Assembly: GCA_013397435.1 (NCBI GenBank)
Contig: VZRG01000450.1
Location: 186,001 to 250,000, forward strand
Direction: 5' to 3'
Source of the DNA: Erythrocercus mccallii
Lineage: Eukaryota; Chordata; Aves; Passeriformes; Dicruridae
DNA length: 64,000 nucleotides
In this document: piece after piece, positions 1 through 10,945 of the stretch
How positions within the stretch are numbered: position 1 is the first letter of the stretch
How the letters are laid out: each line of letters begins with the position of its first letter
Notes under the pieces: generated by a model
Told to the model about the DNA's origin: nothing
The model's database searches: none
The model's input: only the letters and a program-made list of their open reading frames with translations
Made by a program: the position numbers and the translations under genes

Positions 1-570
1 ACATAGACCATTGCACAACTATTCCTAAAATTATTTGCTTCTGGAAAAAATAAAATGACATGAGTGTTAAAAGCCATCAAAAATAGATTCAAGAAGAATT
101 CAAGTAGCCATTAAGTTGGGGTTAAGAGTTCAGTATCAAGCAATAAAAAAATAGTCATGCAGATATATTATCTAGGCAGGAACTGTCTATATAGGTGTTT
201 TAAAGGATTATATTTCTCACCAACAAATCAGCAGTCTTTAAATGAGTGGTCACTTAGGGAGGTAAAGATAGAGTCAAGATTATTTTTTAAAATAATGGTT
301 CCAATTAAGGATGCTTAAAGCCTAGAAATGTTATTTTGTGGATTAAATTAAGCAGTAAGAAAATAATAATATATATTTATGTGTAGTGTGCAAATTGTCA
401 GCATATGTTGCCAACAGAGTTCCAAAGAGTTCTATGCTGAGACCTGAGGTATTCAACACAAATCTATTAAAAAAAAAATAACAAGTGACAAGGTTATCCC
501 TGATACAAATTCTGAATTTAGGATAAGGAAAATAAATGGTTACTCTAAAGAGCACACAGATTTACACAGT
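1..570. other. AT-rich non-coding stretch, no gene seen
   Basis: Short ORFs only, with no recognisable protein motif. A poly(A) run lies near 469-480. No repeat boundary could be recognised before the CR1 homology begins near 571. Confidence 0.6.
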
Positions 571-1037
571 AAGGGGAATAAACAAGAAGAATTAAAAATC
601 TATGTTAAATCTCATTGCAGTTACAGAGACATGGTGTGATAGCTCACATGACTGGAATGTTGTTATGCTTGGCTCTATTCTTTTTAGGAAGAACAGGTAA
701 GAGACGTGAGGTGATGGATTTGCTCTTTATGTGAGGGAGCATCTGGAATGTCTCAAGCTCTACCCAGGGGCAGAAAAATTAGTTGAGAACTTATGGATAA
801 GAAGTAAGGGAGTGGAAAATATGGCTGACACTTGTGGGCATTTGCTATGGGCTGTCTGGCCAGGAGGAGGAAGCTGATGAGGCTTTCTATGGAAAAAACT
901 GCCCATAGAGGTCCTGTAACCTCCCTCTCTGGAGACATTCAAAACTCACCTGGGCACTTTCCAGTGTAATCTGTTCTAGATGGTGTTCCAGAGGTCCCTT
1001 CCAGCTTTAATAATTCTGTCATTTTGTGATCTGTGAC
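571..1037 (+). mobile_element. CR1 retrotransposon copy, endonuclease part fused to 3' end
   Basis: About 571-893 matches the endonuclease-encoding part of CR1 ORF2: the DNA reads through the familiar stretch around 'acatggtgtgatagctcaca', then 'tatgtgagggagca', then 'gatgaggctttctatgga'. From about 895 it jumps to the last ~140 bases of CR1, with 'ctggagacattcaaaactca', 'ccagaggtcccttcca' and a tail of the form attctgtcattttgtgat. The roughly 2 kb encoding the rest of the endonuclease, the linker and the reverse transcriptase is missing. The reading frame is broken throughout, so no protein is made. The CR1 assignment is from recognised consensus. The alternative, two separate CR1 fragments landing side by side, is less likely because the join is tight and both parts have the same orientation. 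Confidence 0.85.
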
Positions 1038-1494
1038 ACCAAGTCTCCAAAGGTAGAATAAATTATCTAAGCTAAAAGCTAAAGTCACAAGATACACTTG
1101 CAACAGGGAAACACATCTGGGAAGCTGGTGATTGGTTGTCAAGTACCTTTTGAATATTCAGTCAGAAAAATATCTGCAATTTAAATACCTTGTTAGAGTT
1201 AATAACAGTTGTCAAAAAAGCACGTTAACATGCCTAGGGGATTAATTCCCAACTTCCTTAACTACATCTATGTGACTAAGATAAGATTCAACATGTGCTG
1301 TGTAGTCCCAGGTGAATATATTTCCATGTTTTATGCAATGATAATTCAAACTAGCTGAATTTTTTTAAAAACATTGTTCAATTAAAAGACACACTTCAAA
1401 TACAGGGAAATGAAAATTTTGTAAGTCATGTTCATACACACAACAATCTGCAAATGTACCAACCATAACCTTGTTTAGTCAAGCTCAGCCAACA
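1038..1494. other. Non-coding stretch between two CR1 copies
   Basis: AT-rich and without recognisable motifs. It separates two same-strand CR1 pieces. It could be unique DNA flanking two independent insertions. Confidence 0.5.
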
Positions 1495-2440
1495 AACTTC
1501 CATTTGACAAGTTTCCCCTACGTTTCCCTTAAGATCTTCATAGAGAAGTTGATGAACTATGGGTTGAATGAGAAAGCCGTTTGGTGGATTAAAAACTGGC
1601 TAAATGATTGGCTCAAAGGGTAGTCATCAGAGATATAAAGTCTAGTTGGAGGTCAATAGCTAGCAGTGTACCCCAGGAATCAATATTGGGTATACATCTT
1701 CAAAAAAGATTGGAGTGCAGAGTTCATCCTCAGTTTGCAGATGGCACAAAACTGGCAGAAGTGGCTGATATGGCAGAGGACCTTGCTGCCATTCAGAGGG
1801 TCCTTGAAGAAATGATCTGAGAAGAAACTCGTCCAGATCAGCAAAGGGAACTGCGAACTCCTGCAACTGGACACCAAGCTGAACATGAGCCAGCAATGTA
1901 TCCTTGAGCCAAAAAAGGCTAATGCTCTTCTGGCATGTATTAGACAAAGCATTTTCAGTAGGTCAAGAGCAGTGATCTTTGCCCTCTATTTAGCACTGGA
2001 GTGAGACAGTGTCACTAGGATGATGACAGGACAGGAGCATCTGTGTCCTGAGGAAAGGCTGAGCAAGTGGGAAAGGCTGTTTCTTCATGGAGAAGAGAGG
2101 TCTTGGGGGAGATCTAATTATAAGTTCCTGAAGGGAGGAAATACAGAAGATAGAGCCAGGCTCTTTTAATTGCTGCCCAGTGTGAGGACAACAGGCAGTA
2201 GGCAGATACGGAAACACAGGAGGCATCTTCTAAACGTCCAGAAGAATTTTTTTTATATGAGGGTGACTGAACAATCACAGAGGCTACCCACAACAGTTGT
2301 GTATTTTCCATCCTTGAAGATATTCAAACCAGGACGTGGTCCTGGGCAATCATCTGTAGGCCTCCCTGCTTGAGAAGGGAGATTGGGCAAGGTGACTTCT
2401 AAAGATCCCTTTGAATCTCAACCTTTTGTGATTCTGTGAA
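1495..2440 (+). mobile_element. CR1 retrotransposon, reverse transcriptase to 3' end
   Basis: Homology starts near the reverse-transcriptase motif A region ('catttgac', the AFD part of the usual AFDT) and runs through motif B, the FADD region, the C-terminal domain and the 3' end. It finishes with 'ttgtgattctgtgaa' at about 2426-2440. The 3' untranslated part contains 'tccttgaagatattcaaa' and 'ggtcctgggcaa', typical of CR1. Several internal deletions are visible, for example after the motif B region and near 1815-1870 and 2005-2035. It is 5'-truncated, as most CR1 insertions are. It ends about 130 bp before an LTR. Confidence 0.9.
1608..1820 (+). pseudogene. CR1 ORF2 reverse transcriptase remnant
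   Basis: A 70-codon open stretch inside the CR1 copy. Residues 21-25 read VPQES, the degenerate form of the motif B VPQGS of CR1 reverse transcriptase. Residues 43-46 read FADG, where the catalytic motif should be FADD, so the second aspartate is lost. About a dozen residues usually found between these motifs are missing. The frame opens and closes at stops well inside the expected domain. This is a dead fragment of an enzyme that would have copied CR1 RNA into DNA at the target site. Confidence 0.8.
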
Positions 2441-2824
2441 GTTTTATTATCTCCCTCATTTTTAAAAAACACATACAAGGTGTTGTGTGCATGACTATTA
2501 AAGCTATTTCTCTATCAAAATTTGTTTTTAATTTCTAAATATTTAGAAAACAGATTAAGGAACAGTAGTGTTGGAGTCCGGGGCACAGTGAAAATCCCTT
2601 GTGCTGCCCTGGGAGGTCAGGGACCCCGGTTAGGGCTCCAGGAGAGCACTGTCTTTGACCTTAGTCCATGGGAAAGGCTTCCCAGAATAACAGGAGAAGT
2701 GAGAACAACAAGCATCTAGGGTAAATAGTATAATTTTGCACAGAGTGAAAACTTGTAGTTTAGGGTTTTTTAGAATAGGGGTAGATGAAGGCAAGATGGA
2801 GGATTCTGGGTGGTGACCCACCTA

Positions 2825-2847
2825 CTTCTTCTTCTTCTTCTTCTTCT
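2825..2847 (+). repeat. (CTT)n microsatellite inside the LTR
   Basis: Seven CTT units in a row lie within the U3 portion of the LTR. They may be length-polymorphic. Confidence 0.8.
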
Positions 2848-3088
2848 CCATCTTCTGCTGTGGATGTGGCATAGATAGATTGGTAGAATGAAACTGAGGT
2901 AGAAATTACGTGTTTAGAATAAGTAGTGATTATTGGTATAGAAATATAAACATAGTACGTTGTATACGTTAATTGGTGTAGAAACCCTTAAAAGAGCCTT
3001 GTTATCTCTGCCCGGGGGCTTTGTCAGCTCTGTCTTGAGGTGAGTTAAGCCTGGTACAAGGGCGGCTCGCACACAATGAGATAAGAGC

Positions 3089-3094
3089 AATAAA
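3089..3094 (+). promoter_or_regulatory. LTR poly(A) signal
   Basis: AATAAA lies about 85 bases before the LTR end, the position expected for the R region. It fixes the LTR as plus-strand. Confidence 0.65.
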
Positions 3095-3173
3095 GCATCT
3101 TCCAAGACCGAAAGCTGCAAACTACACTCTCTTAGTTTCAAACCCTGGTACTGGACTCTGAGGTAAAACCTCA

Positions 3174-3948
3174 ATTAGGAGGCCTCCAGGAAAAGGAGCT
3201 TCTGTCAAGTAGATTTGACACTAGCTTGAAAGAACAATATGGTTTTAGGACAAATAATAAGATATTCACATTGGTCCAGGTTGTAAACCATGGAAATTGA
3301 CATAGCTTTACTGAAGTGGAGATATCTGACCTTTTTAATGCACTTAATATTGTTACAGCTAGGTAAAAAAATTTTTAAAAATCACTCAATTAAAATGTAG
3401 GGTTGTTCTTTTATTCAACTTCATGACTGCATAGCATGTGACAGGCATCCATCACTTAAGGAAGAAAACATAATGGGGTCATAAGGGCATGCAAAGCAAT
3501 GTTCAGCAGAACAGAAGTTAAACAGAAGCCTGTACTAAAAAAGCTAAACATTAGCAAGAAAGACAATTTTTGTAGTTTACAGAACTACAATTATACAAAA
3601 TTTCATGAAGAAAAATGATTACAGATTGTGTACTTAGGTTTTGGGTTACATTTTTTAGATTGAAATTATCATTAAAACATATAAAGAGGAAAATAAAGGA
3701 CCAAGATTTCAAACATTGATAGTAAGAGGGTTATATTAAGTGGTTGGTAACATTGCTTTCTAGACTAGTTTAACAAATCAAGTTTGAAAGAAGTACCTAA
3801 AAGAATTTGGTTTGGCAACAAACTATTGACTTAAAGATGAAGTTTTAGTTTAAAAGAAATAAAACCGCAACAAGGATAGAAACAGAAAAGAATTTGGCGC
3901 CTTCATAGGTACTGCAAATCTCACTTTTGGTGAGGTGATAATGCAAGT
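3174..3948. other. AT-rich non-coding stretch, nothing recognised
   Basis: No coding, RNA or repeat signature seen. The first ~70 bases after the LTR show no retroviral leader or primer-binding site, consistent with a solo LTR upstream. Confidence 0.5.
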
Positions 3949-3975
3949 TTTACCTTTTACCCTTTACCCTTTACC
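3949..3975 (+). repeat. Short (TTTACCC)n tandem repeat
   Basis: About three and a half copies of a 7-bp unit directly abut the 3' end of the minus-strand CR1 copy. CR1 elements usually end in short 8-bp microsatellite tails, and this different unit sits just outside that tail. Confidence 0.7.
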
Positions 3976-4185
3976 TAGAATCATAGAATGATTTGGGTTG
4001 GGAGCGGCCTTACAGATCACCTAGTGTTAAACTGTGCTGTGGACAGGGTCATTTTCCACTGCACCAGGTTAGTTGTGTATCTCTTAATCTTTGTCTTAAA
4101 TAACTGCAAGATGGTTCATATGTACATTTTCTTATGATGACAGTATCTACTACTTTAAATATCTTTTCTTCCTTCCTGGAATTTA
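3976..4185 (-). mobile_element. CR1 3' end, minus strand
   Basis: Read on the plus strand it begins 'tagaatcatagaatg' and continues 'tttgggttgggagcggcctt', the reverse complement of the CR1 terminal sequence. Similarity fades after about 4100 but weak matches ('tcttaaataactgcaaga', 'atcttttcttcct') suggest it continues to about 4185. Heavily decayed, therefore older than most CR1 copies here. Confidence 0.7.
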
Positions 4186-6152
4186 GCTTTCATATGCATT
4201 TATAGAGAGAAATCATAGCTGTTTTCTACTTCTGTTCTGTCATACAGAGGAAGCCAAATTTTTCTCATTTGTTGCTCTCTTATGATGAGTTCTTCCTTGC
4301 TCTCAGCTTCTTAATAGCACTTCCTGATCTTATTTTAGTTTACTATCTTGGAACGAAACAAGTGAGACTATACATAATCCAGCAATTTAATTTTTTTCTG
4401 TGACTATTATAGATTATGTGTATTTTCTTGTCTCAGTGGAAATAGCTTTTCTTGCTTCTCTAAGAACAATCAATTATATTGTCAAAGAAGTATAGCATAT
4501 TAGTCAAGTAAAATTATTTTGCAATAAGCCATATTAGATTTTATTTCAGCTTCCATTAACTTCATCATTGTAATTATTCCCCTGCTCATTTTTCCCCCTA
4601 ATAGGTCTGTATCTGTCTTACTCTCCAGGTATTTTTTATATTTCTGATATTATTACTCCTGATTCCTCAACTTACAAAAACTTTAACCTAGTTTTTCACA
4701 TCGGTTCATGTAGAATTATAGAATAAATATTTTAGACTTTATACTTTTCATGGATTGAAAGAAGTATCTTTCAGTTATACCAGTTAGATTTTTCAGAACC
4801 TTTCTCCTATCAGCCAAAATGAATAACCCTCTTAGTTTCTCTGTTCTTATAGGTTACTTTTTGCTGTATTTACTGCACCTTTACTGTCTCATCTACTCTT
4901 ACAGCAGAGCAGCTGTATCTTAAACTTGAACTTTTTACAGTTCAAGAACCTTCTGTCTCCTTCAGTTTCTGCTAGATATAGTTGGCATGTCTTTAAGTAG
5001 GTCACATTTTATCCCAAATCCATCTGTTAACTGTAAATGGATGTTTAAAATTAGAAATATCTTTAAGAACAGAATTTGAACCACTATTTTTCTTGTTCAG
5101 ATGACTAAAGTAAAGTCTAGAAAGAAGTCTGAAATTCCTCACTTTATTTACTGGAATGCTTATAATGGATTCATAGTAATCCATACAACAACATTCTGTT
5201 TGCAAGATGGATCTAGGAGGTCAGACTACACGCAGTAAAATCTACAGGACTAGAATTATAGAAGTTTTCCATTCAGCTCAGTAAATTAAAATGTATTTCT
5301 ACAGCCTGAAACTAATGCCAAGGGTTTGTTTTAGAATTTAAATAAAGCTCAGTTTTGACTGCCACTAATTAAAAGGGAAGATATTTTTGTTTATCTGAGG
5401 TACTTTAAAGGAAAGCAAGCAAGTCAAGCCAAAATAAATAGATTTATACATGAGCACAAACACTCAATTATGGAATTGCTCCAGCCTTCATTTCATTTGG
5501 TCAAGGTTCTCTTTCCCCTTGAGCAGCAAAGTAGTCTGCTGGCAGCTAATGAGGTGAAAACAAACAGCAATAATTAGAAATTGTGAAATTAACATATTTA
5601 CCACTATAAATACTTACTTGGTAAAAATTATGATTCTGACAAATTTCCAAATTTAAAAGTGGAAAAGAAGAAGAATCTTTTTAAGGAAATATATCTGATT
5701 CTATAGAGTATAATTTAATCTTTATTTTTCAATTGTTACTTCTGAAATGTTGCATTTTATGTAACGTGTTAATATCACATTAAGAGGGAGATCAATGCAC
5801 ACTGTTCTACCCAGTGTCATTACCTATTCATTTTAAATTATTCAGTAATTACCATTATGCATTTCAGTATATTTTATCTTTCTCTTCAGTGGGAAAAATA
5901 CATTCAAAACAGTCAAACTTTATTATAAATATCTCATACAGTCTCTTAAACTTCCACGGGACAGTAAATTTACCCCCAAGCTGGAAAATAATTGTGATTC
6001 ACAGTGGTTCCTCAGTGTTATTTTTAAACATATTCAAAGGTTGAATTTAGCAAGTTAAGGTTTACTTTACATTAGTGGAGATCTACAAAGTTCTGAGACC
6101 TTGTCTTAGGTTGTAACACAAGATGTAACCAAAAGTATGTATTCTATTACCA
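4186..6152. other. Non-coding stretch, pyrimidine-biased at its start
   Basis: About 4190-4680 is rich in T and C on the plus strand. It could hide more of a decayed minus-strand CR1, but I could not align it. Near 5500-5600 there is a less repetitive block with homeodomain-type TAATTA-like cores (see findings). No gene or RNA seen. Confidence 0.45.
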
Positions 6153-6731
6153 TGTGTTAAACCAGGTGGGGCAGTGTTCTTATCTTTTCTACCACCCATC
6201 CTCCCTCCAGGGGGATACCTGCTTTTAATGGGCCATTAAGGCTCATTGCATGACTGATAAAATTACATCACCCCATTGTGAGATGCTCCACCCCCTGGAG
6301 GAGCCAAGAATTCCTACCTAGATGTAATCTGAGATTTAGAATACCAGAGGGAGACTGTTTCCATTGGATTCCCAGAGAAAGACTGGACCCATCTATATCA
6401 CCACTGGACCCCTAAAAGAAAACGACACCCTTCTACAGAATCATTCCTTCAGCAGAAGATTTAATTAGACTGCTACCAACACCCTGATCCACAGGGTGTC
6501 AGGTTGTATTCTGACTCTGTCAGTGTTTTTTTTTTCTTTGGGTCTTTTTTGTACAACTGCATTTCTATTTTAGTTTTTCTAGCAAAAGACTGTTATTCCT
6601 GTTCCCATATCTTTACCTGAGAGGCCCTTAATTTCAAAATCATAGTAATTCAGTGAGAAGGGGGTTACATTCTCCATTCCAAGGAGAATGTTTGCCTTCC
6701 TTAGCAAACACCTCTCTTTCAAACTAAGACA
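6153..6731 (+). mobile_element. ERVL-type solo LTR
   Basis: The 3' 150 bases carry a signature I recognise from avian ERVL-type LTRs: 'actgttattcctgttcccat', then 'ctgagaggcccttaatttc', 'acattctccattccaagga' and the end 'caaactaagaca'. The start is TGTGTTAAACC or TGTTAAACC (6153 or 6155). Length is about 577-579 bp. The same 3' end occurs in the copy at 52345-53069, in the same orientation. No internal retroviral sequence follows, and no exact target-site duplication was found. Confidence 0.8.
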
Positions 6732-8601
6732 GACCTGAATCATCTGTTGGAGATGCTCCTCATTTTATTTCAGTTTATGATGTACGGAGAGCCTGGGACA
6801 TGTAGGATATTAATTTACCTTCCTTCAGGTCACTGAACTGCTCTTGGGCCAAAGTTAAATAGCATGTGGGACATAATATTAACGCTATGCAAGACATCCA
6901 GGTTTGAAACTTCTTGACATTAAAAAACTCTATCACCAAATTCTTGGCATTTTTTTCCCTACAAAAATACCCCTGAGAGTGCAGGTGGAAAATTTTAATT
7001 AACTCAGTAGGTAATTGCATTTTTTACTGTGATCTTCATTAAAGGGCTCTTGATTATTCCTCTCTCATCCATCTGCAGGACCCTTATTGACAGAAACATG
7101 AATATTGCATAGGGAAATAGTATATGAAGTGATTCTGTGGGTGGGAATGAGGAAATGTCCTGCAGATGTAGCAGAGTCAGTTCTGTTTTTTAAAAGGTTG
7201 AGACAGACTTGAAGGAAAGGAGAAGCATGGTGTATTTTAAAAAAAGTAAACCAAGTGTATTTCTGCCATACATTTGACTTTTAATGGTCAGATGTAGTGT
7301 TACTGCAATGATTTCTATAAGGCTCTAATGACAGAGAAAATAAAAAACTGTAGTTATTGGTACTTTATAGGGAAGGATCATGAGAGAGAATATATATCTG
7401 TTGCAAAGCCAGCCAATGTCTTTTAAAAGTCAAAATGGATTTGGACATAGTGTGTTCATAATATCTGACAGAATAGCAATAAATACCAAAATCATGTTGG
7501 ACAAAACATACTTTTGGCTTATATTATTTGCCTTTATCAGTTAGGTTTAGGCATTCCTAGATGTAGATTTTGTCCACCCTACAGGAATGGGGTGATATGT
7601 ATTACTACATTCATGCAAGAGGCATTAGAAATAATCCCTAATCACAGAGAACTACTGATGTACAGGCCTTTGACTCTGGAATATTGAGACTGACAGCCTT
7701 ACTTTATCCTATGCCTGCATCCAAACAAATAGTAATTACCTTCTGTTTTCCTGTGCTCCCTCCTTGACCCCTGCCACAAGATCTATTTACATTGTCACCA
7801 CTACAGTCAAACAAAACCCATGAAAATCTCTGTCAAAGAATACACTAAAGACTAAGCATGAGCAGTCTAAGCCATTTCATTTGAAAGGGACAGGTGTTGT
7901 TTCACAAGCTAGATTTGCAAACCCAACAGTAATTCAACACTTATGAAAAACAGAAGAATTGGAAATTGAGCAGCAGTAGTCTGGAAATAGGTCCAGCAGA
8001 GAAACATCATTTTAGACTAATACACCAGTGAGGTACATACATTTTAATGAGAAAATCCAGAGGCCCAGAGATTAACCTGCAAAGAAATTCAGTAGCTTTC
8101 AGATAAGATTTCAAGTCAGACCTGATATTCATAGCAAACATCTAAATGTGTCCACATTAATTTGATTTCTTTAAAAAGCTATGAATAAAATCAGGCATTG
8201 TGTTTACTGCATATGTCCCTATGAAGAAACCCATCCTATATTGCACACTGAGCCCACCAATATTTATTAGAGTTTAGATAATAGTCTGAGTAAGAAAGAA
8301 TCTTTCTTTCTCATAGTAAAAATGAAATCTAAATAATAATGGGAAAGTACATGAATTTGATCTCAAATTTTATCACTGTATTTTTCTACTAAACCAAGTA
8401 TATGAATCAGTCTCCTTGGAACACATGAACAACACTGAACACAAACCACTTCCTCCCCCCGATTAGTATTTGATTTATTTTAGGAGGACGTTTAGTTACA
8501 GAATTTCCTAACTTAACATTAGAATTACAAAGAATACCTGTAAATTATTGTGGCCTTATAGTGGGTGTTCCTTATAGGACACCTAATCAGAAAGACCAAC
8601 C
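6732..8601. other. AT-rich non-coding stretch, nothing recognised
   Basis: Only short chance ORFs. No RNA gene, repeat boundary or promoter could be supported. Confidence 0.5.
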
Positions 8602-8830
8602 AAATGAGGCCTCAGAGACCAGGGGCAGAGGCTGAAAGGAAGACATATCCTTATGGAAAATGTTCAATTCAGGAAAGACATAGGCAAATGGGACACACAT
8701 ATACTCCATGAGCCCCGATGAGATTCACCCAGAAGTCCTATAGGACTGACTGATGTTATTGCAAGGCACCTCTTGATAAATTTTGTTTGATCCTGACAGA
8801 TGGAAGAAAGGTTCTCAAAGCCTGGAGGTT
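8602..8830 (+). mobile_element. CR1 ORF2 internal fragment
   Basis: A piece of CR1 ORF2 from just before the reverse-transcriptase core. 'agagaccaggggcagaggct', 'atactccatgagccc' and 'gatgagattcacccagaagt' correspond to the CR1 protein region ending in a GPDEIHP-type motif. It also contains 'gatgttattgcaaggcacc'. Both ends are truncated, so it is a remnant from the middle of a copy with no 3' tail. Small indels break the frame. Confidence 0.75.
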
Positions 8831-10571
8831 CTCAAAGACTCATTTCTTCTGAGCTGTTCAGTGAGGGACATACAAGTCTTTCTTTATTGCAATAGGCATG
8901 CTGAAAGAAGAGATATTTAGAATCAATATAACGTGTCTTGATTCAAATACTTCTATTCATCTTTATACTTAAAAAAAAATTTACAAATGCTCTCACAGTT
9001 AAAGGCAGTGGGAAGATCATATCAGTTTTTTAGCTCTTAGAGAAAAATATATTGCTAAATAAAAGCAAGCACTGTACCTTAGACTATTTCTCAGAAGGAG
9101 AAATCATCTGTGGAAGAAATACACTCCTTTGATTTTTTTTAATGGCAATGGGTCATACAGATGAGGATTCAATTTTATATTTTTATTAACATTTGCAACC
9201 ATTCCACTTCCAGACAATGCATTTTAATCTGGGATTTGCTACTATTTTACCTCTCATCTTCACATAGTCATACCTGGAGCACTGAAAAACTATTTAAAAT
9301 TTTTGATGGGTGAGGTAAAAGGTAGTCAGACCTTAAAAAAAATTCTGGTCTTCTAGCTGTAAAATCAACCAGATGAATATGCTTATTACTGAACTTATTA
9401 CTGAACTTGATTTCAGACATATTTCTGCCATACCTTGTTTATTTATTTCACTCCAATTCCAGAGCAAGAAAAAGCATTCTCTTTATTATTATCATCACTT
9501 TTTACATTTACTTTTGAAAAAGTATGTTATTCAATAAAGGAAACCATTGAAGTATAAATATTTTTCTGAGTTCTTTGATGTTCCTTTCTTGTACCATGTC
9601 AAGATTCTCTTGCTTAAGTATTCTTATCTAATTTTCAGTTAAAAATGGATTTAGACACTTCTGAAAATCATAATATTATAGATTAATCCTCTACAGAATA
9701 TTTTTAGGCAAATTTAAATTCCTATTCACTGTCAAATAAAAGGTATTTCAACAGCTGGATTCAAAAATACATAACCTATATTATTATTACCAAGATTATT
9801 ACACTGGTATAAAAAGTATATAGAAAGTTTGTTCCAGAGAAATTCACAACAAATAGAAAATCACCTTAATAGTGATGACTTTAGCCACAGAAATTTCTCA
9901 ATATAGCCTTGAAAAAGAAATAAAATAATCTGCACTTGAACTAAAATTTCAGTCATAGACCATCAACAGTCAAATTGTCTTCTTTGTTTGAAAATTTGAG
10001 ACATTCAGAAGATTATTAAAGAAGTATTTATTACTGAGCTCCCCTAATTTACCTCACAAGCTATGTTCGTTGTTAGTCTAACGTAACATCTTTATTGACA
10101 ATTTAATGATAAATCTGATGGAAATTTATGTTTAGAATTTAATTCAAGGATGCTTTTGAACCCAACTGAAAAGAATATTTGTCTTATGTTAAAGAATCCT
10201 TGAGTCTTTCTTTCATGAGCAGGAAAAATTGTGGCAAATTTTAAAATCTGAAAAGACTTTTCTTTCAGATACTGAGTTTTACTCCTTAAAAACAGAAGAC
10301 TGGTGTCAAAAAAACCCCAAAAACTTAAAGCCTTCAGGACACATACTGCAGCCTCTGATTAAATAGTATGACAGTGATTTTTTGTTTGTCATCTTCCATG
10401 AAATTCTTGATTCTTGAAACCCTATATGTAAAAGTCATTAATTCATCATCTAAAACTCAAAATTGTTATTTTTTGAATTCCCCTATAGAAGTCACAGAGC
10501 GTACAAGCATCATATATTTTCCACATAAAATGTCCCAGACATTCCGTTTGAAGATTTGACATCGCTACTTT

Positions 10572-10600
10572 TAGAAAAGGCTATGGGATAGCCTTTTCTA
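10572..10600. repeat. Perfect 13-bp inverted repeat with 3-nt loop
   Basis: Arms tagaaaaggctat and atagccttttcta are separated by ggg. The structure is perfect and compact. There is no T-tract or coding context to make it a terminator; in a bird genome it is most simply a cruciform-prone palindrome. Confidence 0.8.
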
Positions 10601-10921
10601 TGTGTCTGCTTGCTTGCACAACCATGCTCTGCTACACAATCTCAAATCATGCCTTTGTAAAGTGTTGCAGCAATCACCGCTTTCTTTTAAAAGAACAGTT
10701 TTTTGTTCTGTTCATTCGCCAGCTCCATTCAGAGCTCTCCTTGATGTTCAGTTCTATTCTCTGCCTTAGAGGAGTTGAACACCTTTCTTCCTTGATATCA
10801 TTCAACTACACCTAGTGTTCTGAGTTTCTATATGATGGGAGGGCAGAGCACACCACATTTTTTGTGCCATTTTGCAGTAAAGAATAAAATATTTTTTAGG
10901 CTAACAAAGCCTGTAAACGAC

Positions 10922-10945
10922 ACTTTAATGCAGACTTTAATGCAG
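10922..10945 (+). repeat. 12-bp tandem duplication
   Basis: Two exact head-to-tail copies of actttaatgcag. Confidence 0.85.

Larger units (their letters stand above)
2569..3173 (+). mobile_element. Solo LTR of an avian endogenous retrovirus
   Basis: The element starts TGTTGGAGTCC and ends in CA at 3172-3173, which fits LTR termini; length about 605 bp. Its 3' third has the expected retroviral order: a TATA-like ttaaaag near 2988, the stretch 'ctgcccgggggctttgtcag', a poly(A) signal AATAAA at 3089-3094 and a short U5-like end. I recognise this type from songbird genomes and lean to an ERVK-like (class II) family, but the class is not proven. No internal gag, pol or env sequence follows, so it looks like a solo LTR left by recombination. 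A clear target-site duplication was not found. Host genes may use such LTRs as promoters; nothing here shows that. Confidence 0.75.

Noticed and set aside
3949..3975. Interstitial telomere repeat
   Set aside because: The unit is TTTACCC, not TTAGGG/CCCTAA, and is only about four copies long.
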